Shown here: positions 1 to 11,169 of the stretch, piece by piece
How positions within the stretch are numbered: position 1 is the first letter of the stretch
Layout of the letters: every line of letters begins with the position of its first letter
Assembly (NCBI RefSeq): GCF_050624435.1
Contig: NC_134546.1
Span: forward strand, 80,320,890 to 80,384,889
Origin: Tenrec ecaudatus
Lineage: Eukaryota; Chordata; Mammalia; Afrosoricida; Tenrecidae
Reading direction: 5' to 3'
Length of the DNA stretch: 64,000 bases
Notes under the pieces: generated by a model
What the model saw: only the letters and a program-made list of their open reading frames with translations
What the model was told of the DNA's origin: nothing
Databases searched by the model: none
Translations under genes and position numbers: made by a program

Positions 1-3000
1 TACAGCTGCAATACTAGATCAACAGAACTGCTTGGAACTCAAATAGATTGAAAATAACTTCTGGAATTAGAACTTCTGATATTATGGGTGATATCTAATG
101 GTTCCAGTAAAAGATTGAATTAAGAGAATATCATAACAATATTCCCCTGTCTTCTTGTCTTTATGGTAATTGTTACAGTAGGGAAAAAAGGAAGCTATTC
201 AAAAAGAAAATGGGATGCCGCATATTTTAAAATTAGGAAATGCACGGTCTATATTTAATATATTTTTGAAAAAAAATGCATCTGAAACATTAAACATATG
301 GATAGAAGACAATCACCTTAAAAAGCTGTGAAGTAGAAATGGATCTTTCTGGTCGAAAGTGAGGAGAATGTGAAGAAATAACTAATGAAGATCAAAGATT
401 ATAACATTGAGCATCATTATAACAACACACACAATTGAATTAACCAGCAACCCCAGCAGAGTTTGAGCATGATTTGAAATCAAGGTTTATATATTACTGA
501 ATCCATAATCATTATCCTTGGAACCAGCAATCAAGAACTCAAAGCACCTTTTTAATTGGGCAATCTTCTGCCAAGGGCCTACTTAAAGTGCAGAAAGCAA
601 AGGTGCCATTTTAGGACTAAGGTGAGCTTGGCTCAATCCATGATGTTTTCAAAAGGGCAATGAATCAGAAAAAATGTAAAATAATTCATGTGAATTTTAC
701 TATATTGGTGCAGAATATTGAGTATACCACAGACAGCAAGAAAAATAAATAAATCTATCTTGGATAATGGAGTAATGGTAGTACAGTGAGCTAACTGCTG
801 GGTCAGTCCTTTGAAAGTATCAGTCATTTCACTGGAGAAAGACAAAGTTTCTATGCCCATACAAGTTACAGTGCAAGAAACCTCTGGGGAAGCTCTACCC
901 ACAACTTTAAAGCTACTCTGTGTTGGAATGACTTATTTGGCAGGGAGTTTGTATTTTTTGATTTTGGTCTCTAGGAATAAGTACAGAACAAATGTTATTA
1001 AAAAGCAAAGCTGATGAGGTACCATCCTCAATACATGGGACATGTTATGAATGGGATCCTCTGAAGAAAGAGACACAATTGTTTGATTTTTGAAAACAGT
1101 CAAGAAAAATAGAACCACCTTCAGTGGCTGTGTTTTTAATAATAGCACAATAATGGTGTTAATTATGTAAGGCAAGGTAAAGACACTGCACTCCTAGGCA
1201 GGATTTCATTCTGTTGTACAAAGGGGCATTACCAGTGAGGAATGTTTTTACAGGGCTTTCTATCACCATAAATAAATGTAAAGAATAGGAATTCCCACTT
1301 ATTGACCAAATGGACACATTTCATTCAGACTCATTCTTTTGATGAGGCCATGAGAAGATATGTCCAACAGTGTAAGAGCCAAATCTACCATCTCTAAAAA
1401 TCTAAAGAAAATATTTCACTGCCTGATGGAATAAAGAAAACAGTAGTGAAGAAGCAATAGTGACTTTGAATGCCCTAAGAATTCATATCCTTTGGTAGAC
1501 CTTTATATCTAGACTTACTCAGGAAGTTTATTGCATATTTCAAAAAACCAAGGCCCAAACTGGGATGCTGATACCTTATAAAACAAGCCTCAAGGCACAT
1601 AAGGAAGATCATCATAGTTATCCAGTGCTTGGAACCACATATGCATTTGATAGCAATAGACTGCTTCATACAGCTCCATCCCTTGTCCCCCACCCATCAC
1701 ACTTTTACCTTATAATCTAACCTTAGGTTTCCAGGGATTCTTATCTGACCTTACTCTGTATAATGAAAATACCATAGGTTTACCTAGTACTCACCATTTT
1801 GTAGTACAGCTTCGGGAAGTCAAATCAATGCACTTTCTAAATAGCAAGCAGAGACATTAGGAAATTTGGAGTCAGGTGAATGGATTTGGTTCACAGCCAT
1901 CCAGAAGTTCAAATCCTTGTGATGCTTAAGTGTGCAAGACAGCAGTCCCACGTTTCTGGCTCCCTAGACTGGACTGTATTTTGTTATGTGTGGCCAATCT
2001 GCAACATGAAACAGAAGAGGAGTGATCACTTAGGTATGTCAGAGTGTTGGCCTGAACTTCTTGCCTTAAGAGAGACCACCCTCAGCCCCTGAGCTGAAGA
2101 TTAGTATCCAAACAGAGGTATTTGTTGTAAAGACAGGGCCCACGCTATGCTAATAAAGTCCATTCTTCTCTTTGTCAGGTCCCCTTCATTGACATTCATG
2201 TAATGGAAGCAGGTATTTCCTAGTCTCAGAGGATGAATGGATTCCAGATGTTCCTGAAAGGCAATTATGACCTTGGATTACTGTATAGCCTTGGGAGTTC
2301 AATGCTTAAGTTGAGTCTTGACCTAGGTTTAAGATGGTTGACTTCGAAGAGGAACCCGCACACTTTAATTTGTCATCAAAATAGGTGAATTTTCAGGAAG
2401 AATCTGTTTTCAAGCCAAGTCAATAAACTCATTGCTACAATATTCTTATGCTAGTTTTATTGCTATAAAAACATTTACAATGTACTTTAAAATTTTACAG
2501 AATTATGAGGTATGACCAATGCTTTCGGTGCTACTATCTGTGTACCTTTCTACCAACAATTTCTTCCCCTTTACATTTCATTTTAGTAATCCCTTTTCCT
2601 GATTACCGGACTAACCCCCACATCTCACCCATAGTTTTTGACTTCTGAGGAGAGATAGAAAGCTAGTATCTTGGCACCACTTGTGAAACTTGCTCGACCA
2701 GGAGCCTGGAGGGGTAGGAACACAAACTGAATGTGACGGGAAGAGGCTAAGCTGTGAGAAAGTAGGGAAACATTAGCCTGAAGTGTCTAGTTGGATATCC
2801 TGGTTTGATGTCATTGACACTGCCCTTTTCAACCCCTAGTGAATTTCTTAGTCAGGAAGTTGTGAAGTGGCAGTTATTTGACAGGGGTGTATGTTTGTGC
2901 CCCTATAAAACTAGTATGCAAGTCAGGCTAGTAGAAAAATGCACAATTTATTTTTGACTCTGTCATGCCCAGTCACCATAAACATCTGGAATATAGGGTT

Positions 3001-3080
3001 CACCATTCCCCTAGGTCTTAAGTCCACATTTCAATTGCAGAGCTCTGAGGCAGGCTGGTTAAAGAACAAATTTGGACCTA
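1..3080. other. No gene recognised
   Basis: AT-rich sequence with only short, compositionally ordinary reading frames. I see no protein family, RNA gene, IGHV relic or clear repeat boundary here. Some of it may be old diverged repeat. Confidence 0.5.
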
Positions 3081-3720
3081 CTTGATCAACATTCTTTCTT
3101 TTAAAAAAATCACTTTATTAGGGGTTCATACAACTCTTATCACAATCCGTACATCCATCCATTGTGTAAAGCACATTTGTACATTCATTGCCCTCATCAT
3201 TCTCAAAAAATTTGCTCTCCACCCAAGCCCCTGGCATCAGGTCCTCATTTTCCCCTCCCTCACCACTCCCCACTCCCTCATAAACCATTGATAATTTATA
3301 AATTATTATTTTGTCATATCTTCCTCTGTCCCACGTCTCCCTTCACCCCCTTTTGTGTTGTCTGTCCCCGAGGTAGGAGGTCACATGTAGATACTTGAAA
3401 TTGCTTCCCCCTTTCCAACCCATCCTCTCTGTGCCCTCGCAGTATTGCCAATCACACCATTGGCCATGAGAGGATCATCCACCCTGGATTACCTGTGTTT
3501 CCAGTTCCCACCTCTACCAGTGTACATCCCCTGGTCTAGCTAGACCTGCAAGCCTTTTTGTAGGCCACTGGACATCCCTTACAGAAGGGTCTTGGGGAGG
3601 AGATGAACCAGTCAGGGTTCGATGTAGCAACGATGAAAAAAACAACGTTCCTCTCATTCCTAAATGCTTCCTCCTCCCGACCCCAGTCATTATCTGAATC
3701 CTACCTTGATCAACATTCTT
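3081..3720 (-). mobile_element. 5'-truncated L1 3' UTR insertion with target-site duplication
   Basis: This is the 3' end of the L1 family that recurs through the window, inserted on the minus strand (about 3,097-3,704). Read on the plus strand it begins with an A/T-rich tail, then TTTATTAGGGGTTCATACAAC, which is the reverse complement of the family's 3' terminus with its AATAAA signal. A perfect 16-bp direct repeat, CTTGATCAACATTCTT, flanks it at 3,081-3,096 and 3,705-3,720. That is the hallmark of L1-mediated retrotransposition. It has no coding capacity. Confidence 0.9.
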
Positions 3721-3869
3721 AATCTAAGCTTGAGTAATTTTAACTCCTTCCAGGAAAGGTTAGTTTATGAATACCCACCCCCCCAAAAAAAACACCCTGA
3801 ATGGTGATAGTAACAGTCAAGAGATCAACAGCTACATTGCATTGGATGTATCAGGGGAACAACACCTTT

Positions 3870-4765
3870 TTACAGTGCTGAAAAGATATTACCTTGAGGA
3901 AGAAAGCTAATGGTACCTTATTATCAAAAGATATAGCATCTGGGGTCTTAAAGGCTTGAAGATAAACAAGTGGCCATCTAGCTGAGACATATCAGCCCAC
4001 ATGGAACAAGTACACTAGCCAGTCTGAACAAGAGGTGCAAAAGGGACCAGTTATCAGACATCAAAGAACTAAAAATCCTATCAGTGTGTTCACATTTCCT
4101 GATATGATCAATGAAGACAAACGTGTGCATAAGCAAATGTGGTGAAGAAAGCTGATCTTGCCCGGCTATCAAAAGATATAGCATCTGGGGCCTTAAAGGC
4201 TCGAAGATAGACAAGTGGCCATCTAGTTCAGAAGCAACAAAGCCCACATGGGAGAAACATATCAGCCTGTGTGACCATGAGCTGTCGAAGGGATCAGGTA
4301 TCATGCATCAAGAAACAAAAATCATATCATTGTTAATGTGGGTGAGTGCAGAGGGGACGCTCAAAGCCCATCGGTAGCCAACCGGACACCCTCTTACTGA
4401 AGGATTGTGGGGAGGAGAAGAGCCAGTCAGGGTGCAGGGCAGCAACGATGAAACATATAACTTTCCTCTGGTTCTTAAATGCTTCTCCCCTCTCACTATC
4501 ATGATCTACCTTAAAAATCTGGATAGGCCAATTCTACCTTACAAATCTGGCTAGACCAAAGGATGTACATTGGTACAGATAGCAACTGGAAACACAGGAA
4601 ATCCAGGACAAATGACTCCTTTAGGACCAGTGGTGAGAGTGGCAATGCCTGGAGGGTGGAGGGAATGTGAGGTAGAAAGGGGCAACTGATTACAAGAATC
4701 TACATATAGCCTCCTCCCTGGGGGATAGACAGCAAAGAAGAGGGCGGTGGGAGACATCAGACAGT
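3870..4765 (+). mobile_element. L1 3' UTR fragment, plus orientation
   Basis: Same L1 family as at 3,097 but in the opposite orientation. It carries two copies of the internal 3' UTR repeat, recognised by TAGCATCTGGGG at about 3,935 and 4,180. The following family sequence runs to about 4,760, where similarity stops short of the usual 3' terminus. No target-site duplication was found. Confidence 0.8.
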
Positions 4766-5065
4766 CGTTGTGAATGATTGGGCACCACATTCCACTTATC
4801 CCTGTGGTAACTTTTCTGACACCTCCTGCTTAAAAGTCAAAAGGTCAGAAGGATCACGAGGCTCCGCTTTCATGGTCTGTATTCGTACTGAAAAACAAGA
4901 TCAAGCTAGCTTTTTCCCTGCCTCTCCACAAGAGTTTCTGTCCTCCCTGAGCTCGCCTTAGGACACCTGCGTTAACTTTTCCAGGCAGGTGTACCATCCC
5001 AGTCAAACAACCCAGCTGACCCCGCTAAGTTCCTGCCCCAGGGAGGGGCCCCAATAGGCTGCAGC

Positions 5066-5374
5066 TATGGCTCAGTGGAAGCACAGCAAGAAATGTCAGC
5101 GGAGGAAGGAGGCTTATTCTGTGTATGTGCACAAGGTGCTCAAGTAAGTCCACGTGGACTCGAGCATCCAGGGTCATGGGCATCGTGAACTTGTTGAACA
5201 ATGACACCTTCGTGTACAACACCCACATCATCTAAACTCCATATTCCAAACTGCTCAACCATTACCGCCTGGGATATTCAGACGGCTGTGTACCTGATAC
5301 TACCGGGACAGCTGGGCAAGCGCGCCATGGCCGAGGGCACCAAGGCCATTGCCCACTACTCTAGCTCCAAGTAA
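5066..5374 (+). pseudogene. Histone H2B pseudogene
   Basis: Conceptual translation gives a recognisable H2B core: EAYSVYVHKVLK (canonical ESYSVYVYKVLK) in the alpha-1 region. Downstream, in shifted frames, come remnants of the GIMNSFVNDIFERI helix, the AxLAHYN region, IQTAV, LLPGEL, and a C terminus ending in SSK followed by TAA at 5,372. The TAA at 5,145 terminates the frame just after KVLK, and several indels follow, so no nucleosomal H2B can be made. The N-terminal basic tail is poorly preserved. The sequence is intronless, as replication-dependent histone genes are, so absence of introns does not by itself prove retroposition. A histone-type stem-loop is kept downstream. Confidence 0.85.
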
Positions 5375-5408
5375 ATTGTCCTTCATCCTCACAACGTTCA
5401 AAACCCAA

Positions 5409-5450
5409 GGGCCCGTTTCAGGGCCACTTCCGTTTTCATTCCAGAGAAAG
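5409..5450 (+). promoter_or_regulatory. Degenerate histone 3' stem-loop and possible downstream element
   Basis: The inverted repeat GGCCCG-TTTC-AGGGCC (5,410-5,425) lies 35 bases after the H2B stop. It has the 6-bp stem, 4-base TTTC loop and trailing CCAC-like flank of the replication-dependent histone mRNA processing signal. The top pair is mismatched (G opposite A). About 15 bases further, the purine-rich CCAGAGAAAGAAG resembles the U7-binding histone downstream element. Confidence 0.7.
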
Positions 5451-5559
5451 AAGTCAAACACGTTGGCACTACCTAGTTTTTGGTTTGCTTGTTTCACTTT
5501 GGTTTTTGACTCATGCATTCTTTATTTAGTTCGATAGTTTTCATGATGGAGATCTTCTT

Positions 5560-6000
5560 TTTTTTAATACCTTTTGGGGCACTTAATGCACATATCCCAC
5601 AATTCAACAATTCAAACATCTCAAGAAGAATTGTATAATTCGAACAACAATCAACTGAACATTGTCTTTTTTCCCACCATAATTAAATCGCCTTCAAATG
5701 ACTCCTGTCATCACCATTAATTCTAGTGCTCAGTTCCCTCCTTCCTTCATTGTTTGCTCCCCAAATCTCCTCCCTTCCCTAACTCAGACACCACCCACCC
5801 ACCCCAACTAGACATCCCCTACAAACCCTCCCATCATTTCTTATCTGTAGTCATCCACTCCTGTGTTTCACAAACTGAGAAAAACATCAGAAACCATAAC
5901 AAACTGAAACAAATTTTAGTGGAAAGGAAAAAAAACAGTAAGATATAGATAAAAATATAAACATGGAGTAAGAAAAAAGGCCACTATCAATATTTTAAAG
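5560..6000 (-). mobile_element. Old L1 3' end fragment
   Basis: Begins on the plus strand with a T-rich tract and then the pattern of an L1 3' end in reverse (loss of identity with the younger family is considerable). It runs through pyrimidine-rich 3' UTR sequence and an A-rich stretch near 5,930-5,960. Family assignment is by pattern similarity only. Confidence 0.5.
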
Positions 6001-6860
6001 CCAACGAAGACGTTTCTGTCACGGACCAGCAAGTGATCTTGCCCTTAGAACAGATTCTGGTCGGGTCCAGAGGGAGGTCAGCAGAACAAGACCCCGGGGC
6101 TCACCTTTGAGCTGAGGAGGAGCAAGGAGTCTAGGGGAGGAGTAGTCCCTGTGTGGAAAGAAACAAGGGAGGGGGCTTAGGAGACCCGCATAGAGAGAAT
6201 CAGGTAACCCTGAAGCCCAAAACCCCAGGTGGGATCCCTTTTCTCCAACAGGGACTCCCACAATGAACCCCAACCAACCCGAAAGCGGGGAAATAGGACC
6301 GCCCTCAGGGACACCGGCCCACCTCTCACCAAGAGAAGTGCTGGTAGGGTTCCTGGGGAGAGAGAAAGGGCGCTTGCACCCTAGTCAGTTGGACTAAAAT
6401 GGCCTCCGCCCACATACATGTTCCGTAGCCCAGTGCCTCCCACCTGGGAGGGCCACTAAAGGGCTGCTCAGGTTGTGGGCGCTTCTCTGGCACCGCGAGC
6501 AGAGAATGGGACAGTGGCTTTTTTGCTCTGAGATATAGTTTCAGCTAAGACACCTCCACTTCTGGCCCTTTCTGAGTGTGTCCTGGGGTGGGAGGAGCTG
6601 GCAGGGTCAGGGAGGAGTAGGATCTCTGCCTTCACTTCCTCTCAAGGAAGCTCTTCCCCGCCCATTTCTGCTGAGGCAGCAACACAGGTGCCTGGTGATG
6701 GGGTGGGTGGGGCCTGGCTGGCCTGGGGTGGGGCTGAGGGAGGGGCCAAGGAGAGGTGGTCCGCACCAGAGTGCCCACAGCTGTGGCTGAGACTCAGATA
6801 ACAAAGGCCAAGGCAGCAGTACTTTCCCTCATAGCAGACACAGTGCGTGGGTCACGTGGG
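6000..6860. other. GC-rich stretch, no gene recognised
   Basis: Clearly richer in G and C than its flanks, with several CCC/GGG-rich blocks and some CpG. Reading frames of 65-84 codons exist on both strands but show no recognisable domain. It could be an old LTR, a fragment of a GC-rich exon or CpG-rich repeat. I cannot assign it. Confidence 0.4.
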
Positions 6861-7840
6861 TGAAATAAAATCATGTACGTTGGGTGTGTAAGCCTGTGAT
6901 CAGATTCCCTGGATGTGTATCCTCCTAACTACATGGAAACACCCAACAATCCAATCCTGCAAGGTGTTAATGGGGGTGAAGCAATAACTAAGGCCCTTGC
7001 TAAACCTTGTGGTAACGAATTATACTGCGACCTAAAGCACTGTAGTGTGTGACTGATTTTCAGGAAAAGAGAAGTAGCTAGCATGCACATCTAGGTAAGT
7101 TATATGTCAGTTTAACAAAATTTAAAAATAAAAATTAAGCAGGAGCACTGAAAAGGGTATGGAAGAACGTAGAATAGAGAATGGTTGTTAAACTTGCCTG
7201 TCCTTAGAGTTGGAATTTGTACTATCTTCTAGTTTGATTTCGTCAGGAAGCTATGGGGACAGTTAAACATGAGAGTTATGTTCTACTATGATGCTTATTA
7301 TGATTCATGCACTCTGCTAATTTAATTTAAAATCCCTTGTGATTCAATCGGTCCAAGAGGTCAAGTCTATGGACCGTGGGGAAGGCTTTTCCAAGTTGAG
7401 TTATCTTAAATTTAAATTTGTTTCCTGCAAGGAACTCTTGGCTGCCAGGACTCTCAGAACAAGTGTTTATGGGAAAGATCAAAGTGAAGTATTTCCAGAC
7501 TAACTTGAATCCAAAAGGATTGTGCTTCTTTTATGCCTGTTATACTTGGGAATTTCTTTATGAAAGTTCAAGTCATATTCCAAACTTGCTGGCTGAAAAT
7601 GGAGATAGGAGAATTGTAACACTGTGTTACATTTCCCAATATGGTCAGATAGCTCCCCAGAATGAACAGAAAACAGTCACCTGATTTATCAGGAATCCAA
7701 AAACATCACTTATCAGCCAATATTTTCTGAATAAAACTGATTTATGTTCCAAGTTCTGATGGAGCCATCTTATCAAGAGATCTTGGGAAGCAGTCTAGAT
7801 TTTCCAACTAAAGGGCGACTTCTCTGGAAATACCTGTTGT
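6860..7840. other. No gene recognised
   Basis: AT-rich, no long reading frame with family similarity and no clear repeat. Confidence 0.45.
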
Positions 7841-8330
7841 GTTAGACTGGGTTGACTAGAGAATCAAATCCAGTGTCATTCAAATATGTGTAAGAAAGAG
7901 ATTTACAGCAATGACTAATAGGTAACAAGAACATGTTACACCACGATCCAGATCAACCATATAAGTCCGAAATTAGCCCTTATGTCTGATACTGGTCCAT
8001 AATTTCTTCTTCAGATTCACACAGCACATGCAATGATGAGGAATGAAGGAAGACCATAGGCCTGTGAGTGAAAAATGTTGTGTATCAAATTATGGTAAAA
8101 GCATTTAGGGCTGGTGTGGGTTTCCATGTGGCTCTTTCAGCTCTCCAAGTGACTCAATAGTAGGAAGGTGAAGCAGAAAGAGAGGGTAGCCTAGCTCCAG
8201 GGAAAGAGTAGAAGTTTGCAGACTCTATATGAGAAGGTCATGCCCCCAGGATGCATCATCAGGTTGTGACCTGATTAACAGGCTAGCCTCCACCCCTAGA
8301 CTTATTTAACAAGTTTAAATGAAACTATAT
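7841..8330. repeat. Possible unclassified interspersed repeat
   Basis: The segment opening TGTTAGACTGGGTTGACTAG and running to the CCTCCACCCC near 8,300 reads like an interspersed element (LTR-like opening, no coding capacity). A partly similar phrase, AGGGTTCTCTAGGATTCACAGAC, occurs at about 57,951. I could not name the family or fix the ends. Confidence 0.3.
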
Positions 8331-8404
8331 ACCTAACACACCTACTTTTATGTGAGTTTTCTGTTTCCATGGATAAATCTTTAATTTCCTTTCCCCTACC
8401 CCAC

Positions 8405-8600
8405 CATAAAAACCTAATTGTCATCAAGTCAATGCAGACTCAGATAGATACTATAGGACAGGGGAGAACTTCCCTGGTGAGTTTCCAAGAATGAAAATCT
8501 TTGTTGGAGTAGAACGCTCATTTGTTCTCCTGTGGTGTTATAGGTGGTTCCAAAGTGCTATTCTTAAAGTTAGCAGCCCAACTTATACCCTATTCTCAAT
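8405..8600 (-). repeat. AfroSINE-like tRNA-derived SINE
   Basis: Plus-strand text such as TCATCAAGTCAATGCAGACTC, then CTATAGGACAGGGGAGAACT and AGTTTCCAAG, and near the end TTAGCAGCCCAAC, matches the reverse orientation of AfroSINE. In that family the order is GAGTCAATTCCGACTC, CTATAGGACAG, GGTTTCCAAG, TTAGCAGCC. The copy is diverged by many substitutions. The family is restricted to Afrotheria, which makes it taxonomically informative. Confidence 0.75.
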
Positions 8601-9249
8601 TGGGGGTTTGTTCATTCATTGTAGATCCACCCCACCCACTATAGCATGCAACTAGAGTCCAAAAGTTTCCCTCGGTTATACAAGCTACTTCCCATTGGGT
8701 TGCTCACCTAAAGTTAGTGACTGATCAGCACAAAGAGATGTGCCCAGCCACCGTTACCAAGTGCTCCAAAAGGATCCCATTAGAAAGTCCTGGAGAGAGT
8801 GGGGAAAAAATATGGACCCAAACTCAGACTCACAAAAGAGACCCTCAAGGAAATGGCCTTTGGTCACTTTCATGTCCGGAACTGAACTCACCCCGTGCAC
8901 GGCTAACCAGTCATGTAAGTAAGATCAAGGACAGGATTTAGCTGATGGGGAAGAAGGGAATCAGGAAAGTGTTGAACAAAAGTTGTCTGACTCAGTTTCT
9001 AATATTTAAAAATTAAATTTTTCATGTAGCTCCATTATCAATATTGGTCTACAGTTTTTTGGAAGTAGCATTATTTGAAACTGGTATCAGAATATTACTG
9101 GTCTCATAGAATGTGTTACTAAGTGTTCTCTCTCAACCATTGTTATGTTTTTACCCATTAACTTGAGTTTAAATACAAATGCAGTAAAATGGCAAGTTGT
9201 TAGAAGAAAGTGTTGTTTTATAGTAGAAATCCAAAGTCCATCCACTTCC

Positions 9250-10090
9250 TCAATGTATGGCCATACAAATATATGTATATAATCCAATACCTCTATTTTG
9301 TGAATTAATATATTTATGTGTATATACCCATATGTTTATACCTCTATCCATAGCTTTGCTTCCTAGATCTTTTCTGAATTTCATTTTACATTCCTCCACT
9401 CCTACCATCACACTCTCTACTTTTGTGCCTCTTAGTAATGCCTCTCAACTAAATTGCTATTGCTTTAGCACCCTAGGATGTCTAAGTCCTCCTCGTCGTT
9501 CATATAATTCCATAGTTGTTCCCCTATCTATGGAATTGTTTGATCATCACTACCTCTCTCCACTTCCTTCTCCCCAAAGGCCCTCTAGAACCATTGTTCC
9601 AGTTGCTTCGAATGCCTATATGGGTAGACAAAACAACAAAAACCTAGACAAAACAAAAATAAAAGATTGAATTAAAAAGGTAGGGAAAACGAGGCAAAAA
9701 TAAAACCCCAAACATTAAAGCATACATAATCCCAGGTCTGTCTGCTGACCTTTATGACTATCTTCCCACGAGTCCTGGGGGTTTCTGGAAACTGCTCCTC
9801 CTAGCCTGAAGTCTATTTTTGCAGCTCCTCAGGGGCTTTAAGGCTCGTCTTGGCTCCCGTTGCAGACCTGTTCTGTTCCCTTATTGGTTCACCCCACTGT
9901 GGAGGGAGGTGGGGGTCAGACCATGCTCACTCCACACCATGTATCACCAGTATGGTTCTCTGGTAATGTACTCTCCAGCTACGTGACATTATACCTCAAG
10001 CTGATGTTAACCTTATATTCTTCTCTGTGTTCCCGGGCAGTTTTCCAAATAATGGTGATAAAAGTTTTTACCATTCATTGTTAATCCCAT
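9250..10090 (-). mobile_element. Diverged L1 3' UTR fragment
   Basis: Ordered similarity to the L1 3' UTR in minus orientation. It has the ATATATGTATAT and CCTCTATCCATAG region, a pyrimidine-rich block, then GGTAGACAAAACAACAAAAACC corresponding to the A-rich segment of the younger copies. GAAGTCTATTTTTG near 9,809 is identical to a word at about 50,341 in a younger copy. The divergence suggests an older subfamily. Confidence 0.6.
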
Positions 10091-10722
10091 TCATTCTAAT
10101 ATCTCCAAATAAGATACATATAACTAAAAAGATATAATTGAGCTTAAAAATCTTTATAATTAATTGATTTGCTTCCATTGACAATTATGCCCTGCAATGA
10201 TGGTGTAGTGTACTCTTGGCATTCATAAATTACAAACGTGAAAAAAGGTAAGCAGTCCACACAGAAAAGAGAAAGAAAGAGATGGGAGAGAGAGAAAGAG
10301 AGAGATAGAATTTATAAAATTTAAGGGGTGGTTCTGGTTGAACAATGCACAATAAAGGTTGACAAGAGTTCATTTACTGATGAACAAACCTTGTTTGATA
10401 AATGAGATTAAGAGAAAAAAGGTGTCATCAAATATTACATTTTATAAGGCAACAAACACACAGATCATGATGCTAAGCTCTGGGTTTTGGGTGAGCCCTT
10501 ATTTTATATTAAATATCATTCATGGTCTCTTACTTCACTTGGCTTTTGAATTCTCTCTGCGTACATTTGACATTCTTGTTTGCTAATAGTTTCATGTGTT
10601 TGCATGGGTGCATGTGTGTCTGTGTGTGCAAGGTTTTCCTAGAGCTTCCACGTGTTTCCTAAGAACACCTCGCACAGCACTTCACCCAAACCACTCCGGG
10701 TTTATTCCACCTGCATCTTGAC
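10090..10722. other. No gene recognised; GAGA-rich tract
   Basis: AT-rich sequence with a purine tract of GAGA/AAAG repeats at about 10,266-10,310. No gene or clear mobile element was recognised. Confidence 0.45.
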
Positions 10723-10909
10723 CAGTGGTTCTCAACCTGTGGGTCACAAACCCTTTAGGAGTCGAATGACCCTTTCATAGGGTTCACCTGATTCATAACA
10801 GTTGCGAAATGACAGTTAAGAAATAGCAACGAAAATAATTTTATGTTTGGGTATCACCACAGCACGAGGAACTGTATTAAAAAGTTGTGGCCTTAGGAAG
10901 GTTGAGAAC
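10723..10909. mobile_element. SPIN-type non-autonomous hAT transposon, interrupted by a provirus
   Basis: It begins with CAGTGGTTCTCAACCTGTGG, the SPIN terminal inverted repeat. It continues through GACCCTTTCATAGGGTTC, ATTCATAACAGTTGCG and AGCAACGAAAATAATTTTATG, and ends AGGAAGGTTGAGAAC. The last bases of the right inverted repeat are missing here and reappear at 17,041-17,051 (GAGAACCCCTG, 10 of 11 matching the reverse complement of the left end), beyond a provirus. SPIN elements are known for patchy, horizontally acquired distribution, including tenrec. The 8-bp duplication expected of a hAT element is not convincingly preserved (ATCTTGAC on the left, ACTTTCTG on the right). Confidence 0.85.
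10904..10909. other. Left target-site copy of the provirus (GAGAAC)
   Basis: GAGAAC is the end of the SPIN sequence and directly abuts the proviral primer-binding site. The same six bases follow the 3' LTR at 17,041-17,046. Six base pairs is the duplication length typical of betaretroviral integration. Confidence 0.85.
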
Positions 10910-10928
10910 TGGTGCCAAGAACCCGGGA
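10910..10928 (+). promoter_or_regulatory. Retroviral primer-binding site
   Basis: TGGTGCCAAGAACCCGGGA begins with the TGG that pairs with a tRNA 3' CCA. It is closest to the complement of tRNA-Phe (TGGTGCC...AACCCGGGA) but one base longer in the middle. Position immediately before a retroviral leader supports the call. Exact primer tRNA is uncertain. Confidence 0.7.
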
Positions 10929-11169
10929 ATTTACGATCATCTAAGGCACGAGCGGAGACCCCCCACCAGGGAGGATTCAGAACCACACGGAATTATAGAG
11001 GTAAGTTCTGAGAGACATGAGCCTGAACGATTGCTGGAGCTGCAAACTGTTGTATGCATTCTAATACTTTCACTTTCGGTTTCAATGGCGGACAGCCTGC
11101 TGCTTCTTATCTTGCAAATAAAACCGTGTGAACCTGTGTGTTAAATTCTTGTCTACATAAGTAGGGAAT
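10929..11169 (+). other. Proviral leader with splice donor
   Basis: Untranslated leader between primer-binding site and gag. GAGGTAAGT at 10,998-11,006 is a near-consensus 5' splice donor (GT at 11,001), as needed for spliced env mRNA. An AATAAA hexamer occurs at 11,117-11,122. The packaging signal would be expected here but cannot be read from sequence alone. Confidence 0.6.
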
